Part shown: in pieces, positions 1 through 64,000 of the stretch
Layout of the letters: the number at the start of each line of letters is the position of its first letter
Position numbering within the stretch: the stretch's first letter is position 1
Assembly (NCBI RefSeq): GCF_024868665.1
Contig: NC_079904.1
Location: 3,549,807-3,613,806, forward strand
Origin: Triplophysa rosa
Taxonomy: Eukaryota > Chordata > Actinopteri > Cypriniformes > Nemacheilidae
DNA: 64,000 nucleotides
Direction: 5' to 3'
Notes under the pieces: model-generated
The model's input: only the letters and a program-made list of their open reading frames with translations
Databases searched by the model: none
What the model was told of the DNA's origin: nothing
Translations under genes and position numbers: made by a program

Positions 1-46
1 TTATGTTTTGTAAGTTTTATAAGAAAAAAATGTGTATGTTTTTCAG

Positions 47-143
47 AGGCGGAAAACAAATTGATCTGCTAGCTGTGGATGAAAACTATAATTTTGAATA
101 TCAGGGAGTGACAAATTTGGGTAAAACTAAGACAGTGAAGCTG
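47..143 (+). CDS. moxd1: moxd1 exon a (internal)
   Basis: Acceptor tttcag ends at 46 and donor gtacgt starts at 144. One base completes a split codon, then 32 codons run from GGKQIDLLAVDENYNF to KTVKL. Matches the family region before the C-terminal copper-domain core. Confidence 0.85.
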
Positions 144-1074
144 GTACGTAGTATAAATGTGCCTTTTTAACAACTTCTGTTCCGTTAACAAAGATTTCAG
201 GTATATTTCTCAATTATTCTCTAACAGGGTGACAAATTACTGGTGGAGTGCACCTATAACACGGCCACTCGCACAAAACTCACATGGGTTTGTACTTTAA
301 CAAATTATTTCTTTATTCTGTAGAATAAAATTCGGAGTAAAATTGGTAGCGCACAAACTAATTAAAATGTACAGACTGAATGCACAGACAGTCGCTTTGG
401 ATAAAAATCGTCTGCCAAATGCGTAAATGTTTTCTGCAGGGTGGTCTCTCAACTACAGATGAGATGTGCTTGGCTTTTCTTTTCTATTATCCTGCCATGA
501 ATCTGACCGGCTGCATGAGCTTCCCTAATTTAACTGCTTTAAGGACTGAGATGGGAAAGCCAGATCTGAAGTAAACCAGTTATTCACACCATTCGGATTA
601 TTTTGCGTTCCTGCAATTTGCCCGTATAATTACTCTGTTTTTGGATTCTTTTGTAGTAACTGGCTCTTTATGATGTCTACAAAGACTTGGAATGACACGT
701 CTATCAATCAGTACCAACAAACACTGAAAAGAATAGACCAGTTTGTCATTGTTTCTGACTCGCATGTAAGTGTCCACACCCCGGCAGAAATTCACCATGG
801 TAATAGTTTCTGCCAAACACAACAGTTTCGTTCACTATCAGCATCAAGGACCACAGCTATGTTCTATAAAGTATAGGCCTACATTTTACTAACTACACTG
901 AAGTTGTCTAATAGCCTCGTTCACATGTCTTTTCAGAAAAACATCTCACGCAACATTGGGAAGATTCCTGATCTCAAAGTGGTTCCATCGGCACCCTGCA
1001 CAAGTGGATGTGACTCTGAACGTCTTGCTTGGATATTGTTGCTTGTTTCTTTGGCGGTGCTACTGGCCTTTTAA
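47..1074 (+). CDS. moxd1: MOXD1/DBH-family copper monooxygenase, 3' part (5 exons)
   Basis: Partial gene; upstream exons lie left of the window. Spliced coding pieces are 47-143, 228-287, 440-570, 657-765 and 937-1074, all with AG/GT borders and matching phases. The family (dopamine beta-hydroxylase, MOXD1) hydroxylates substrates using two coppers and ascorbate in the secretory pathway. The segment around the TWGGLST and DEMC motifs is the C-terminal copper domain; the Met of DEMC corresponds to the CuM ligand of DBH/PHM. TWGGLST and the FYYP...NLT stretch fit MOXD1 better than DBH. The last exon encodes a Cys pair followed by a hydrophobic tail (LAWILLLVSLAVLLAF) ending the protein, so it is probably membrane- or GPI-anchored. 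Which fish paralogue (moxd1 or a moxd1-like copy) cannot be decided here. Confidence 0.88.
228..287 (+). CDS. moxd1: moxd1 exon b (60 nt)
   Basis: Acceptor ctaacag ends at 227; donor gtttgt starts at 288. Encodes exactly 20 codons, GDKLLVECTYNT to KLTW, the conserved GD-LL-EC-YNT block of the DBH/MOXD1 family. Confidence 0.87.
440..570 (+). CDS. moxd1: moxd1 exon c (CuM Met ligand exon)
   Basis: Acceptor ctgcag ends at 439; donor gtaaac starts at 571. Encodes GGLSTTDEMCLAFLFYYP and onward, ending GKPDL plus two bases. Carries the EMC methionine that is the second-copper ligand in the family. Confidence 0.9.
657..765 (+). CDS. moxd1: moxd1 exon d
   Basis: Acceptor ttgtag ends at 656; donor gtaagt starts at 766. 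Completes the split Asn codon, then reads NWLFMMSTKTWNDTS to VSDSH. This region is variable in the family; support is the splice sites and continuous phase. Confidence 0.8.
937..1074 (+). CDS. moxd1: moxd1 last coding exon
   Basis: Acceptor cttttcag ends at 936. Forty-five codons and TAA at 1072-1074. The end is a hydrophobic helix right up to the stop, consistent with a GPI signal or tail anchor. A TTAA-flanked MITE starts 3 nt after the stop. Confidence 0.85.
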   Translation, partial: KNISRNIGKIPDLKVVPSAPCTSGCDSERLAWILLLVSLAVLLAF

Positions 1075-1077
1075 ACT

Positions 1078-1391
1078 TTAAAGAAGTAGTTCACTATAAA
1101 ATAAAAATGTCATGATGATATACACTCACCCACAAGCCATCCGTGGGTTTATTTATTCTGCCGAAAACAAATTGAGGCGTATGAGGAAAGCTTTCGGGTT
1201 CTTATCCATATAATGGACTTCAAATTTCAGTTTCAGTTTCATCGCAGCTTCAAAAGGCTCTACGATGAATAAGGGTGTTGTCTAACAAAATCATTTGTAA
1301 TTTTCCAAGAAAACTGAAAAATGATATTGTATGACATGTTGGTGAGTGAATTATCATGAATTTTTTATTTTATACTGAACCACTTCTTTAA
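1078..1391. mobile_element. TTAA-flanked MITE in the moxd1 3'UTR
   Basis: TTAA occurs at both edges. The outer ~60 bp are inverted repeats: TTAAAGAAGTAGTTCACT at the left pairs with the reverse complement of the right end (TTAAAGAAGTGGTTCAGT). Internal bases continue to pair, including a TCATGAT motif. Related sequence lies at 54089-54367 in the opposite orientation. The TTAA target suggests a Kolobok- or piggyBac-type element; that assignment is inference. Confidence 0.8.
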
Positions 1392-2369
1392 AAACCTTAC
1401 AAACCCATTCTTTATTGGTTTAAAATGACAAGTCATCAATGTAAAATTCTGGACAACTCCACCTTTTGAAGGGTCCTAATTACCACCTTAAAAACCAGAA
1501 ACACAGAGAATCCTGAAAATGATATACTGTAAAAGTTTTCCTATTTTTTTGTGACTGCAAATAAATAAACTTTGATGCAATGTAAAATATGACACAATCT
1601 CTACATTGATTAATAATGAAAAGATGATTTTTTTCATTAAGTAATGAACCGACAGACAGAAAATATATAGTCAGACACCCAGATAGATGTATTTATATAT
1701 TATATAAAAATTAATGTTGAAAAATATTAAGAAAAAAATCGATAATCTATGCATGTGAACCATATGCAGTTTCCGGTTGGGGAGACTTGAAGCGAGCGCA
1801 TACTGGTGGCAGAAAAATAGTGGAAACAAAGCAGCAATGAATGAAACGTAGGAGACAATTCCTTCCAAAATGTGTTTTTGTGTTATTGAATGTCAGAATA
1901 GGAATGGCAAAAATGATGGTGTTATTTCCTATGGAATACCGCCATTGAATATGACATTTTAAGCTAAACAAGCCAACAAACGAACAGGCTGGACTGAAGA
2001 AATCATCCGGAATACTCATTTCTCTGTGTTTATTTTATTTCAGGTAAGGTTTTCTATACTGTTTATCACACACAAATGCAAAATAAATGATGTAACGTTA
2101 GTTAAGAACGATAATTAAGATGCTTTCTGACACCAGTTCGGCTCCGCCCACAGAATCGAGTCACACTGTTTGCAAACAAAACATTGGTCTATAGCCCATT
2201 GATCGATTCAGAACGCCATACTGTTTCTCACTCAATTTTTCAATTTCAAGGTACTTTATTGGCATGATTGCGTGTTCTAACAATATTGCCAAAGCATTGA
2301 ACATATAACAAAAGACATACAATAAGTACAAGCATTAGAGTAAAATTAAAATAGTTGTGACACTCTCTG
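1392..2369. other. moxd1-dusp23 intergenic region with a THAP-like relic
   Basis: AT-rich 3'UTR and intergenic DNA. From 1871 the + strand reads MCFCVIECQNRNGKNDG then ISYGIPP before a stop. This resembles the start of a THAP zinc finger (C-x-x-x-C, FYRIP-like block) and is probably a decayed transposase fragment. From about 2230 there is a stretch of a common fish dispersed repeat (caaggtactttattggcatg). No intact gene seen. Confidence 0.45.
1560..1569 (+). promoter_or_regulatory. candidate poly(A) signals of moxd1
   Basis: Two overlapping AATAAA hexamers about 490 nt after the moxd1 stop, in an AT-rich stretch. Another AATAAA lies inside the MITE arm near 1098. The site actually used is not visible. 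Confidence 0.45.
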
Positions 2370-2640
2370 TTTCTAATTGGTTGATACGCTGAAGAAACTG
2401 CTACCTGATTGGTCAATATCCCTAAAGCCCGCCCCTCCATTCTAAACATAGCAGGAAGCAGCAGATGAGTCCGAGGGTCATATTTCAGTACGACACCGGC
2501 ATCGCGCGTTTTCTCCAACTTGACGTACTGACCGTGGAATATTTTTGTTAGACATACATCAAGTCCTATTGTGCAAGACTTTGACAGTCGCACTCCTCCC
2601 TCCGGCGAGTCTCCAGGACAGTCGCTATATATTGAGGCCA
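2370..2640 (+). promoter_or_regulatory. probable dusp23 promoter
   Basis: Immediately upstream of dusp23. Contains two inverted CCAAT boxes (attgg near 2377 and 2409) and a GC box (gcccgcccctcc near 2427-2438), with locally raised GC content. The arrangement is typical of a TATA-less housekeeping promoter; the transcription start is not determined. Confidence 0.5.
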
Positions 2641-2679
2641 GTCGTCTTTTAGCACACTGTAATGTAAATGCAGCACGAT

Positions 2680-2955
2680 ATGTCGCGTGTTACCAATTCG
2701 CCGCCGAACTTTTCCTGGGTCGAGTCTCAGAAGCTCGCCGCACTCGCAATGCCTTCAAAAACGGGACACTATAAGTTCATGCTGGAGAATGGCATCAAAC
2801 ATCTGGTGTGCTTGTGCGAATCCAAACCTCCAAACCACGACAGCTGCCCCGGACTGACCCTGCATCACATCAGCATCGTGGATTTCACACCACCCACTGT
2901 GACTCAGATACGGCGATTCCTGAACATCGTGGAGGAGGCCAATGCCAAAGGAGAG
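2680..2955 (+). CDS. dusp23: dusp23 exon 1
   Basis: Ninety-two codons, [14 protein letters not shown] to EEANAKGE, followed by the donor gtgagg at 2956. An upstream in-frame ATG at 2668 is possible. An ATG-TAA minimal uORF (2662-2667) abuts it. Confidence 0.9.
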
Positions 2956-4641
2956 GTGAGGTGGAGTCACTTTTTGATAAGAAACCATTCTGCTTACGGG
3001 TTTAATTGGACAAAACTCGAGCGACAATATATAGCAGCGAAAAATTTAACGAGGCGTGTTGTGCGTCTCTCAAAGACTTGCACAATAGTACTTAAGTGTA
3101 AGAAAATTATTTCACGTGGAAAAACACGGACACGGTGACTTTGTCCTCCCGAACAGCTGTCACCTACTGAGGAACAGAGCCATTGAGAGAGAGAGAGTCG
3201 CGTCAACTCCGTTGACTCCAATAGAACAGCTCTCAATAGTTCCCGGAAGTTACTAGTAACGGATGGAGCTGCGACTAAACATACCAACTGAGGTAAACTT
3301 CTAACCCATTTAAAGACGAAAGGCATTGAATGAATTAAAAATTAAAGAAATAAAGCATTTAAAGAGAAAACATAACTTCCTGGAACTATCTGAATGCTCT
3401 ATGAATCACGTGACCGCAATAGTTCGCGGAAGTTACGCATGGAGCTGCGACTAAACATACCAACTGAGGTCAACTTCTAACCCATTTAAAGACGAAAGGC
3501 ATTGAATGAATAAAAAATTAAAGAAATAAAGCATTTAAAGAGAAAACATAACTTCCTGGAACTATCTGAAGGCTCCATGAATCACGTGACGCTCCAGCGT
3601 TTTGGACTTCCGTTGGCAGAACTCTCTCTCTCAATGGCTCTGCTGGGGAAGTGGCCTTTAAATTTGTGACTAATCAGGTAACTCCAGCATACCATCTAAT
3701 CACAAGCACATATGAGTAAATAAAAGATAATATAAAATGTAAACATTTACATAAAGAAAATCTTATAGGTTGTGGTCAAAGTATAATATGAATGCTTTTT
3801 ATAATGGTTATCTTGAATTTAATTGCTATATTTCCCCTGGCTCAATGTTTTTTTGTTCGTTTTTTATATATTGTTTCTATTATCTGTTATTGTTGTTATA
3901 ATATGTTTTGAGCTTTAAAAGAATAAATAAGGAGTGTCCAGACCTGGGGGCGCTCAACATGGTAAAAAACATTTACAAATAGATTTATATACTTTTTTTC
4001 TTAAAGTGACTTTAGTGTTTTTTATCGTGACTGCACCTCCCCTTTGATCGTCCTCTTGAGGTAGGCCTACCTGTGACGTTTCCATACAGCGCCATCTACT
4101 GTTCAAAAGTAAAAAAATATATAAAAACAATCAATAGGTAAAATATTTATAACATGTCTCATAAGATAAAAAAGTTAACTAAAAGTGTTACCAAAATCTT
4201 TATGTAATGAATGTGACTCACTGGGTCTCTCAAACTTCAAAAATAAATGCATATAACACACGAACAACTTCTATGAATATTGAGGGGCGTTTTCTTGTCA
4301 TTTTGTAGATTGAGAGCCCATGTTCCCAAAATCAAAAGCATACCACAATGTCTAGTGTTTTCATGAGCTGTCTGCCACATTAAACCTGATTTGCGTCTCC
4401 TCAGGGTGTTGCGGTTCACTGTATGCACGGTCACGGCAGGACGGGGACCATGCTGGCCTGTTATCTGGTGAAAACGAGGAACATTTCAGGTCTGGAAGCC
4501 ATCAAAGAAATCCGGCGACTTCGTCAAGGGTCAATCGAGACACAAGAGCAAGAGAACGCCGTGATAGAGTTTCATCAATGCATTAAAGATGGTTTCTGTG
4601 TGAACAACATCAACACTCCATCCACATTTAAATCCATATAA
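2680..4641 (+). CDS. dusp23: dual-specificity phosphatase 23, complete (2 exons)
   Basis: Small atypical dual-specificity protein phosphatase; family members dephosphorylate pTyr and pThr/pSer and act mostly in the cytosol. Coding pieces 2680-2955 and 4405-4641 give about 170 aa; human DUSP23 is 150 aa. Seen in order: PPNFSWV near the N-terminus, [16 protein letters not shown], the catalytic loop [10 protein letters not shown] (HCx5R, Cys nucleophile and Arg) at the start of exon 2, then MLACYLVK and [15 protein letters not shown]. The C-terminal tail after the last helix is about 15 residues longer than in human. The ATG at 2680 is preferred because it has G at -3; an in-frame ATG at 2668 (four more residues) has a weak context. 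It converges with afadin on the other strand. Confidence 0.95.
3172..3645. mobile_element. TIR element with internal tandem duplication
   Basis: Bounded by inverted repeats: left 3172-3197 (acagagccattgagagagag) and right 3621-3645, which reads as its reverse complement. Inside are two direct copies of a ~180-bp unit (3234-3416 and 3417-3591). Family not recognised. Confidence 0.7.
3234..3591. repeat. two-copy tandem repeat, period 183 bp
   Basis: Unit 1 (3234-3416) and unit 2 (3417-3591) match almost base for base apart from an ~8-bp deletion near the start of unit 2 and a few substitutions. Each ends with an E-box, aatcacgtgac. Confidence 0.9.
4405..4641 (+). CDS. dusp23: dusp23 exon 2 (catalytic loop)
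   Basis: Acceptor ctcctcag ends at 4404. Encodes [20 protein letters not shown], the signature HCx5R loop, through to TAA at 4639-4641. Confidence 0.95.
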   Translation, partial: GVAVHCMHGHGRTGTMLACYLVKTRNISGLEAIKEIRRLRQGSIETQEQENAVIEFHQCIKDGFCVNNINTPSTFKSI

Positions 4642-5400
4642 TCACATTTTCTAAAGTCCCAAAATGTCTGTTGTGGTTACTAATCCCTGTGTAAGTCAGT
4701 AATGCAAGCCTGCAGTGTTATGAACACAAACAGCATGCGTTGTTAGGAGCACACACCCATAATTAATATAACCAAGTACAAACACATCATGTAACCTTTA
4801 CGGTATGTAGGGTCTTGTCTGTCTATCCACAAAACTTGAATTTGACTTAGAAATTGAAAAAATATGCTTCTACTGCGTTATCAGTATAAAAACAAAACTA
4901 TTCAAAATTACAAGACTGGCAGCAGTTTGTTGCATTTTGAACATTTAATTTTAAATGCAATATGTGACAGGTCTGTGTAGTGTACTTATTTAAATGCTGT
5001 ATAATAAAATGCAATTCATACAGAGATGATGCACATAGACCGTCTTTATACACAATAAAGCACTATATAAATGCCTCATTCATTCATCTTGACTGAGGAT
5101 CTACCTCAGTATGTCTCAAAAACATATCAAATTTGTGTTTTAAAATAATAAAAAAATCTAATGTATTGTAGTTGGAAAAAATTGTATTTGTTTACTTTGT
5201 AGTTGTAAAGTATGTATGAAATTATAATAAATACCAATAGACATTTTTAAGCACGTGCTCTTTAAAGTAAAGATTAAAATGATTTGATCAGATGTCTTTG
5301 TTATTGATCCAGTTGAAAAATGTGTGTAGCAACAAGTTTAAAATAGTTAAGGTCCACAGTGCCTTCACCCAAATAAAAGAGTTACAAAAACATGGACAAC
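4642..5400 (+). other. dusp23 3'UTR and convergent gap
   Basis: Non-coding AT-rich DNA after the dusp23 stop. AATAAA hexamers at 5003-5008 and 5054-5059 are candidate poly(A) signals, giving a 3'UTR of roughly 400 nt. Nothing else recognised before the afadin 3'UTR on the other strand. Confidence 0.5.
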
Positions 5401-5403
5401 GTC

Positions 5404-5431
5404 TTTATTTTTTGTAAAATCTGTATTTATT
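5404..5431 (-). promoter_or_regulatory. candidate poly(A) signals of afadin
   Basis: On the minus strand AATAAA occurs at 5431-5426 and 5409-5404, about 1.3 kb after the afadin stop. They are the closest strong cluster before the dusp23 end, so the 3'UTR is inferred to span about 5400-6718. Confidence 0.4.
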
Positions 5432-6718
5432 TATGATTTACAAAAGCCTATGTAACAACCATTAAAATGAATCAAACGTATTCATCTTTAACCTAAAATG
5501 AAAACACGACAGTGTATATGTGTCAGTTTATGTTTTTCAAAGTGGCAAAAGAAAGGATATTGACATTACCCTTATATGCATCACTTGGATTTACAAAGTC
5601 TGTGTTCTCAGGAAAATTATATACACAGATCTAGACTATGAATGGAAAGACGCAGGTGTTTCAAACAGAGGAGACACGACCAGATGCTCAATTTAAATAA
5701 AGGTCTGCAATACTGTTATCTGTGGGAGCCCATTAAAAGTACATTTCAATAGTAGAATATTGGCCTATGCTGCCAAAATAAAGGCAGGATGCATATGATC
5801 CTCGAAATTTAACTGCAGACTGTCCGGACGTATAAATACAAACAAATCTGTGTCAAGAAGTATTAAATAAATACCTGCGGTTTAATAGGCTCCTGCATCT
5901 TATTTCAACAAACCTCTTTATTTAAATCGTCTCTCTTTTCACCATTATACTACCATCACACCTTTTGCTTACGGCTATCATTCGACTAAACGCCATCAGT
6001 TTAATTTAAGGAAAAACAGTAAAAGAAACTATTTTATGATAGAAGTGGTAAACTCTCGAGCTCTTGTGGGATGACAAGCTCGCAGGCAAGTGACTACATT
6101 CCCAGAGGATAAACTGAAATTCACGACGGCGCTACTAAGGTTATGCTCTGAGAAACAAAAAAACATTAAACGCAGTTACGACACTTGATGGAAGGGTTCC
6201 TTGTGAACGCAGAAGGATGAGTAAGAAAGCAAACGGCACAAAAAAAGAAGCATCTCATTCACACACTACTGTTCATCTGTTTTGAACGAAGAAACGTTAA
6301 CATCGGTCTATCAAATCGGCACTTACTCTCCAAAGAAAAAAACCACAAGATGGAAAGATGTACAAAATTCCTAAAACAACACCATAAAACGTCCCCACAT
6401 CAACTGCCTATTAAAAAAAAATAAAACGAGCCCAGAATGCATCATTTCTGAATAACATTTCACAAACAAAAATATACCCCCCCTTCAATTTCATCTTCTT
6501 ATTTATATAATTAAAACAATTTACAGTATTTATTATAATATATCTTTGATAATTTGGAGGGAATTTGCGCAGTATTATTGCAGCTAAACGACACTTAACC
6601 TTCCAGTTATTCAATAAAACCAAAACCAATGTTTAAAAATGTGTGGGAAGCTCAGACTGGATGTGGGTTTTTCCAGGAATGGGTCGGATGTTGGCAAAAG
6701 TCCTGCTCCGGCTCTTCC
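5410..6718 (-). other. afadin 3'UTR (inferred extent)
   Basis: Follows the TAG at 6719. AT-rich, no sustained coding signal on either strand and no clear transposon. The 5' part (high coordinates) is plainly transcribed if the last exon is; the distal end is only inferred from hexamers. Confidence 0.45.
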
Positions 6719-61921
<55,203 letters not shown>

Positions 61922-64000
61922 CTGAAAGAATAAAAAAGCAAAAATGATCAATTTTACATCATTTTTATTCACATTCACCCTATGCAAAAGTTTATTTCAT
62001 CCTACTGTACATCTGTACTACATCTGTCCCTTCTCTGTATAGCAACATTAAACTCCTTCAAACCTCCATTAAACCTGCAGCGGATGTTGATATTTGAGCA
62101 GGCTGGGCTGGATGTATCTGGGACAAGAGGAAAGCAGCCTTAGGATAACACTGTTAACATGTTTAAAGAGCCCTTTGTGTTTATATAATAGAGAAGAAGG
62201 TGTATTAGCATTAACTGATATTATGCGATCATATGCCTGCAATATGAGAGTCAATGGGTTTCATACTCCTCATACAGATAAACCGTAAAGTCACACTGAG
62301 GCTAAATAACTCAATCACGCTATTGTTTCCGGACACACCCGACCACACGCCTGCTCGTGTCCCAGTAACACGCTGCTTTACATACGAGTAACGACCGCTA
62401 TGACAAAATACAGAGAGTAAACAACCCGACAAATGAAAATGCAGGCCGTTTCAAAAGCTATAACTAAAATTGCGATAGCATTCCACACTAAATTTAACCG
62501 TGTAAATGAAACCTGGGACATTTATTAAAATGTGTCTTTCATATGTCTTTCTCAGAATCATACATTTCACACAAAACGCAGGGCAAAACATTTCTCGATC
62601 CTTTTAAATCCCGAAATGTGATTGTGGGTGCGAGAGGTGTGACTACAAACATCAGGAGAACTGAAGCCATAGCAACAAGAACAATGGGTGTCAGGAGAGT
62701 CAAAATGTGTTTCCTTCAAACACAAAAGAGCTTTTCCTGTCACTTCTAATGTCATTATGTGTGTATACCAACTTCAGCCAGTTTGACTAGCGCTATTGTA
62801 AGCTAATAAAGCAATATGCCACAGAGAAATGAGTTATGATTTTAACTGTCAATGGGACAAAACGGATGCTATAGCAATGTGACATAAGATACCAATATTC
62901 ATTTAATCATTTAACCCAATAAAATATAATCATGAAAAATAAGCACCATAAATAATTCCTCAATCATGAAAGCAGTTCAATTGCCTTAATGTAGCTCGTT
63001 AACAAAAGCTACACGGTTTTAAGGGCCATTGGCGATATCTAAGAGCAGGGTGTAAATAAGACACATAAAATCGATCACTGTATAGAAGTAGATTTTACAA
63101 TGCTGACGTCATGCAGTATAATATATCTATATCAAACAGACACAGACACACAGATGACTCAGTAAGAACAACTTTGCACAAGAATGTCACAAGACGGTTT
63201 GCTGTTGAAACCGTGACATACAGCTGAATGTTTATGCCCTGCTGTCACACCTTTGACCTTGGAAGTCTACACACTCCTGGAGAAAACTCATCCCAGGTCT
63301 GTCATCACACATACGGATAGCGTCTGAGGTTCTGGACCGTGCCGTGGAGCTCATAAATCAGTTATGGGGCGGGATACGGTCTTTCATCTCATATCCTTTT
63401 GAATTTTAGGAATTCCAAAGTGGAGTCAAAGCTCTGTTCTCGCTCTATCCCCGACGATATCATCACGGTCTTGTCTGCTGAGGCCCATAAATATGTCAGC
63501 CGCCACTATATTCTGCATATGGAAAAACATGTGCGAAGCAACTGGAGAAATATCAGGTCTCATATTGCGGTTTTCCGAAGACGGAAACTTCACGAGTGTA
63601 AAACAGATTTTCTGGATTTGTTAAATGAGTCCAATCCAATTATAAAAATGCTTCACATTAATATGTATAAATACAGAAGTAATATTTGTAAAGAAGGGCA
63701 AGAATCTACCAGCAGGGGGCGATGATATGTTAACAGAGAGCTCATGCAAATAAGCTGATAGTTTTGACAATGACTAGCTGGTGAGCTCATAGCTTCATTG
63801 GATCTAGAAATAAAAAAAAACATTTCAGAGAGGAATTTTAGTCAGGCACTGCGGTGATCTGACCTAACGAACACTCCCTAGATAACCAAAAACACATGGG
63901 ACTGCAGCTGTCTCCCAATTTACACCAAAAAAAAAAACATTTCTTCACATCATGAAGGCCACATGGGCATTTACATTTGAACATCTCTGAACAAAATGTG
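61922..64000. other. 3' part of afadin intron 1
   Basis: AT-rich with no exon matching the afadin N-terminus (MSAGGRDEERR-type), so exon 1 lies outside the window. A 108-codon + ORF at 63399-63725 is unrecognised and has no repeat-like or family signature I can name. Confidence 0.6.

Larger units (their letters stand above)
2956..4404 (+). other. dusp23 intron
   Basis: 1449-bp GT-AG intron (gtgagg ... ctcctcag). It holds the TIR element with tandem duplication at 3172-3645 and otherwise AT-rich DNA with no coding signal. Confidence 0.85.

Noticed and set aside
2246..2593. 115-codon minus ORF upstream of dusp23
   Set aside because: Runs across the promoter and a dispersed repeat; no recognised domain.
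62000..64000. Afadin exon 1
   Set aside because: No minus-strand stretch encodes the N-terminal block ending in SQPTE; it must lie beyond the window.

Overview
This is vertebrate nuclear DNA, almost certainly from a teleost fish of the carp/zebrafish lineage (Cyprinidae or a close relative). The genes are split by GT-AG introns. The proteins are closest to vertebrate orthologues I know. The introns are full of TTAA-flanked inverted-repeat MITEs, hAT-like elements and GA/CT microsatellites of the kind common in cyprinid genomes. I cannot name the species from sequence alone.

Layout. (1) Bases 47-1074, + strand: the last five coding exons of a copper-dependent monooxygenase of the DBH/MOXD1 family; its 5' part lies to the left of the window. 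(2) Bases 2680-4641, + strand: a complete two-exon dusp23 gene, a small dual-specificity phosphatase. (3) Bases 6719-61921, - strand: afadin (afdn/mllt4), read right to left. Thirty-three coding exons (presumed exons 2-34) can be placed. They total 5616 nt including the stop, i.e. 1871 codons, and every splice phase agrees. Only the first coding exon (about 35 residues in human) is missing and must lie beyond base 64000. dusp23 and afdn converge tail to tail, with candidate poly(A) signals only about 350 bp apart.

Afadin links nectins at adherens junctions to actin. All its domains are present in order: RA1, RA2, FHA, DIL, PDZ, then a proline-rich and charged coiled-coil tail ending in the conserved long-isoform C-terminus. 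The most useful observations concern splicing: a 21-nt microexon, a 42-nt exon about 60 nt downstream of a nearly 1-kb (CU)n tract, an 81-nt intron that is in frame and stop-free, a microsatellite that itself forms a polypyrimidine tract, and repeated CAGAAG tandem acceptors.

The remaining sequence is intron, UTR and repeat. Several transposons keep readable boundaries: three elements with perfect 8-bp target duplications, two TTAA-flanked elements carrying THAP-like fragments, a tRNA-derived SINE next to a splice donor, and about a dozen related palindromic MITE copies. I found no non-coding RNA gene, CRISPR array, operon or obviously new gene system. What is new here is probably limited to splicing and mobile-element structure.
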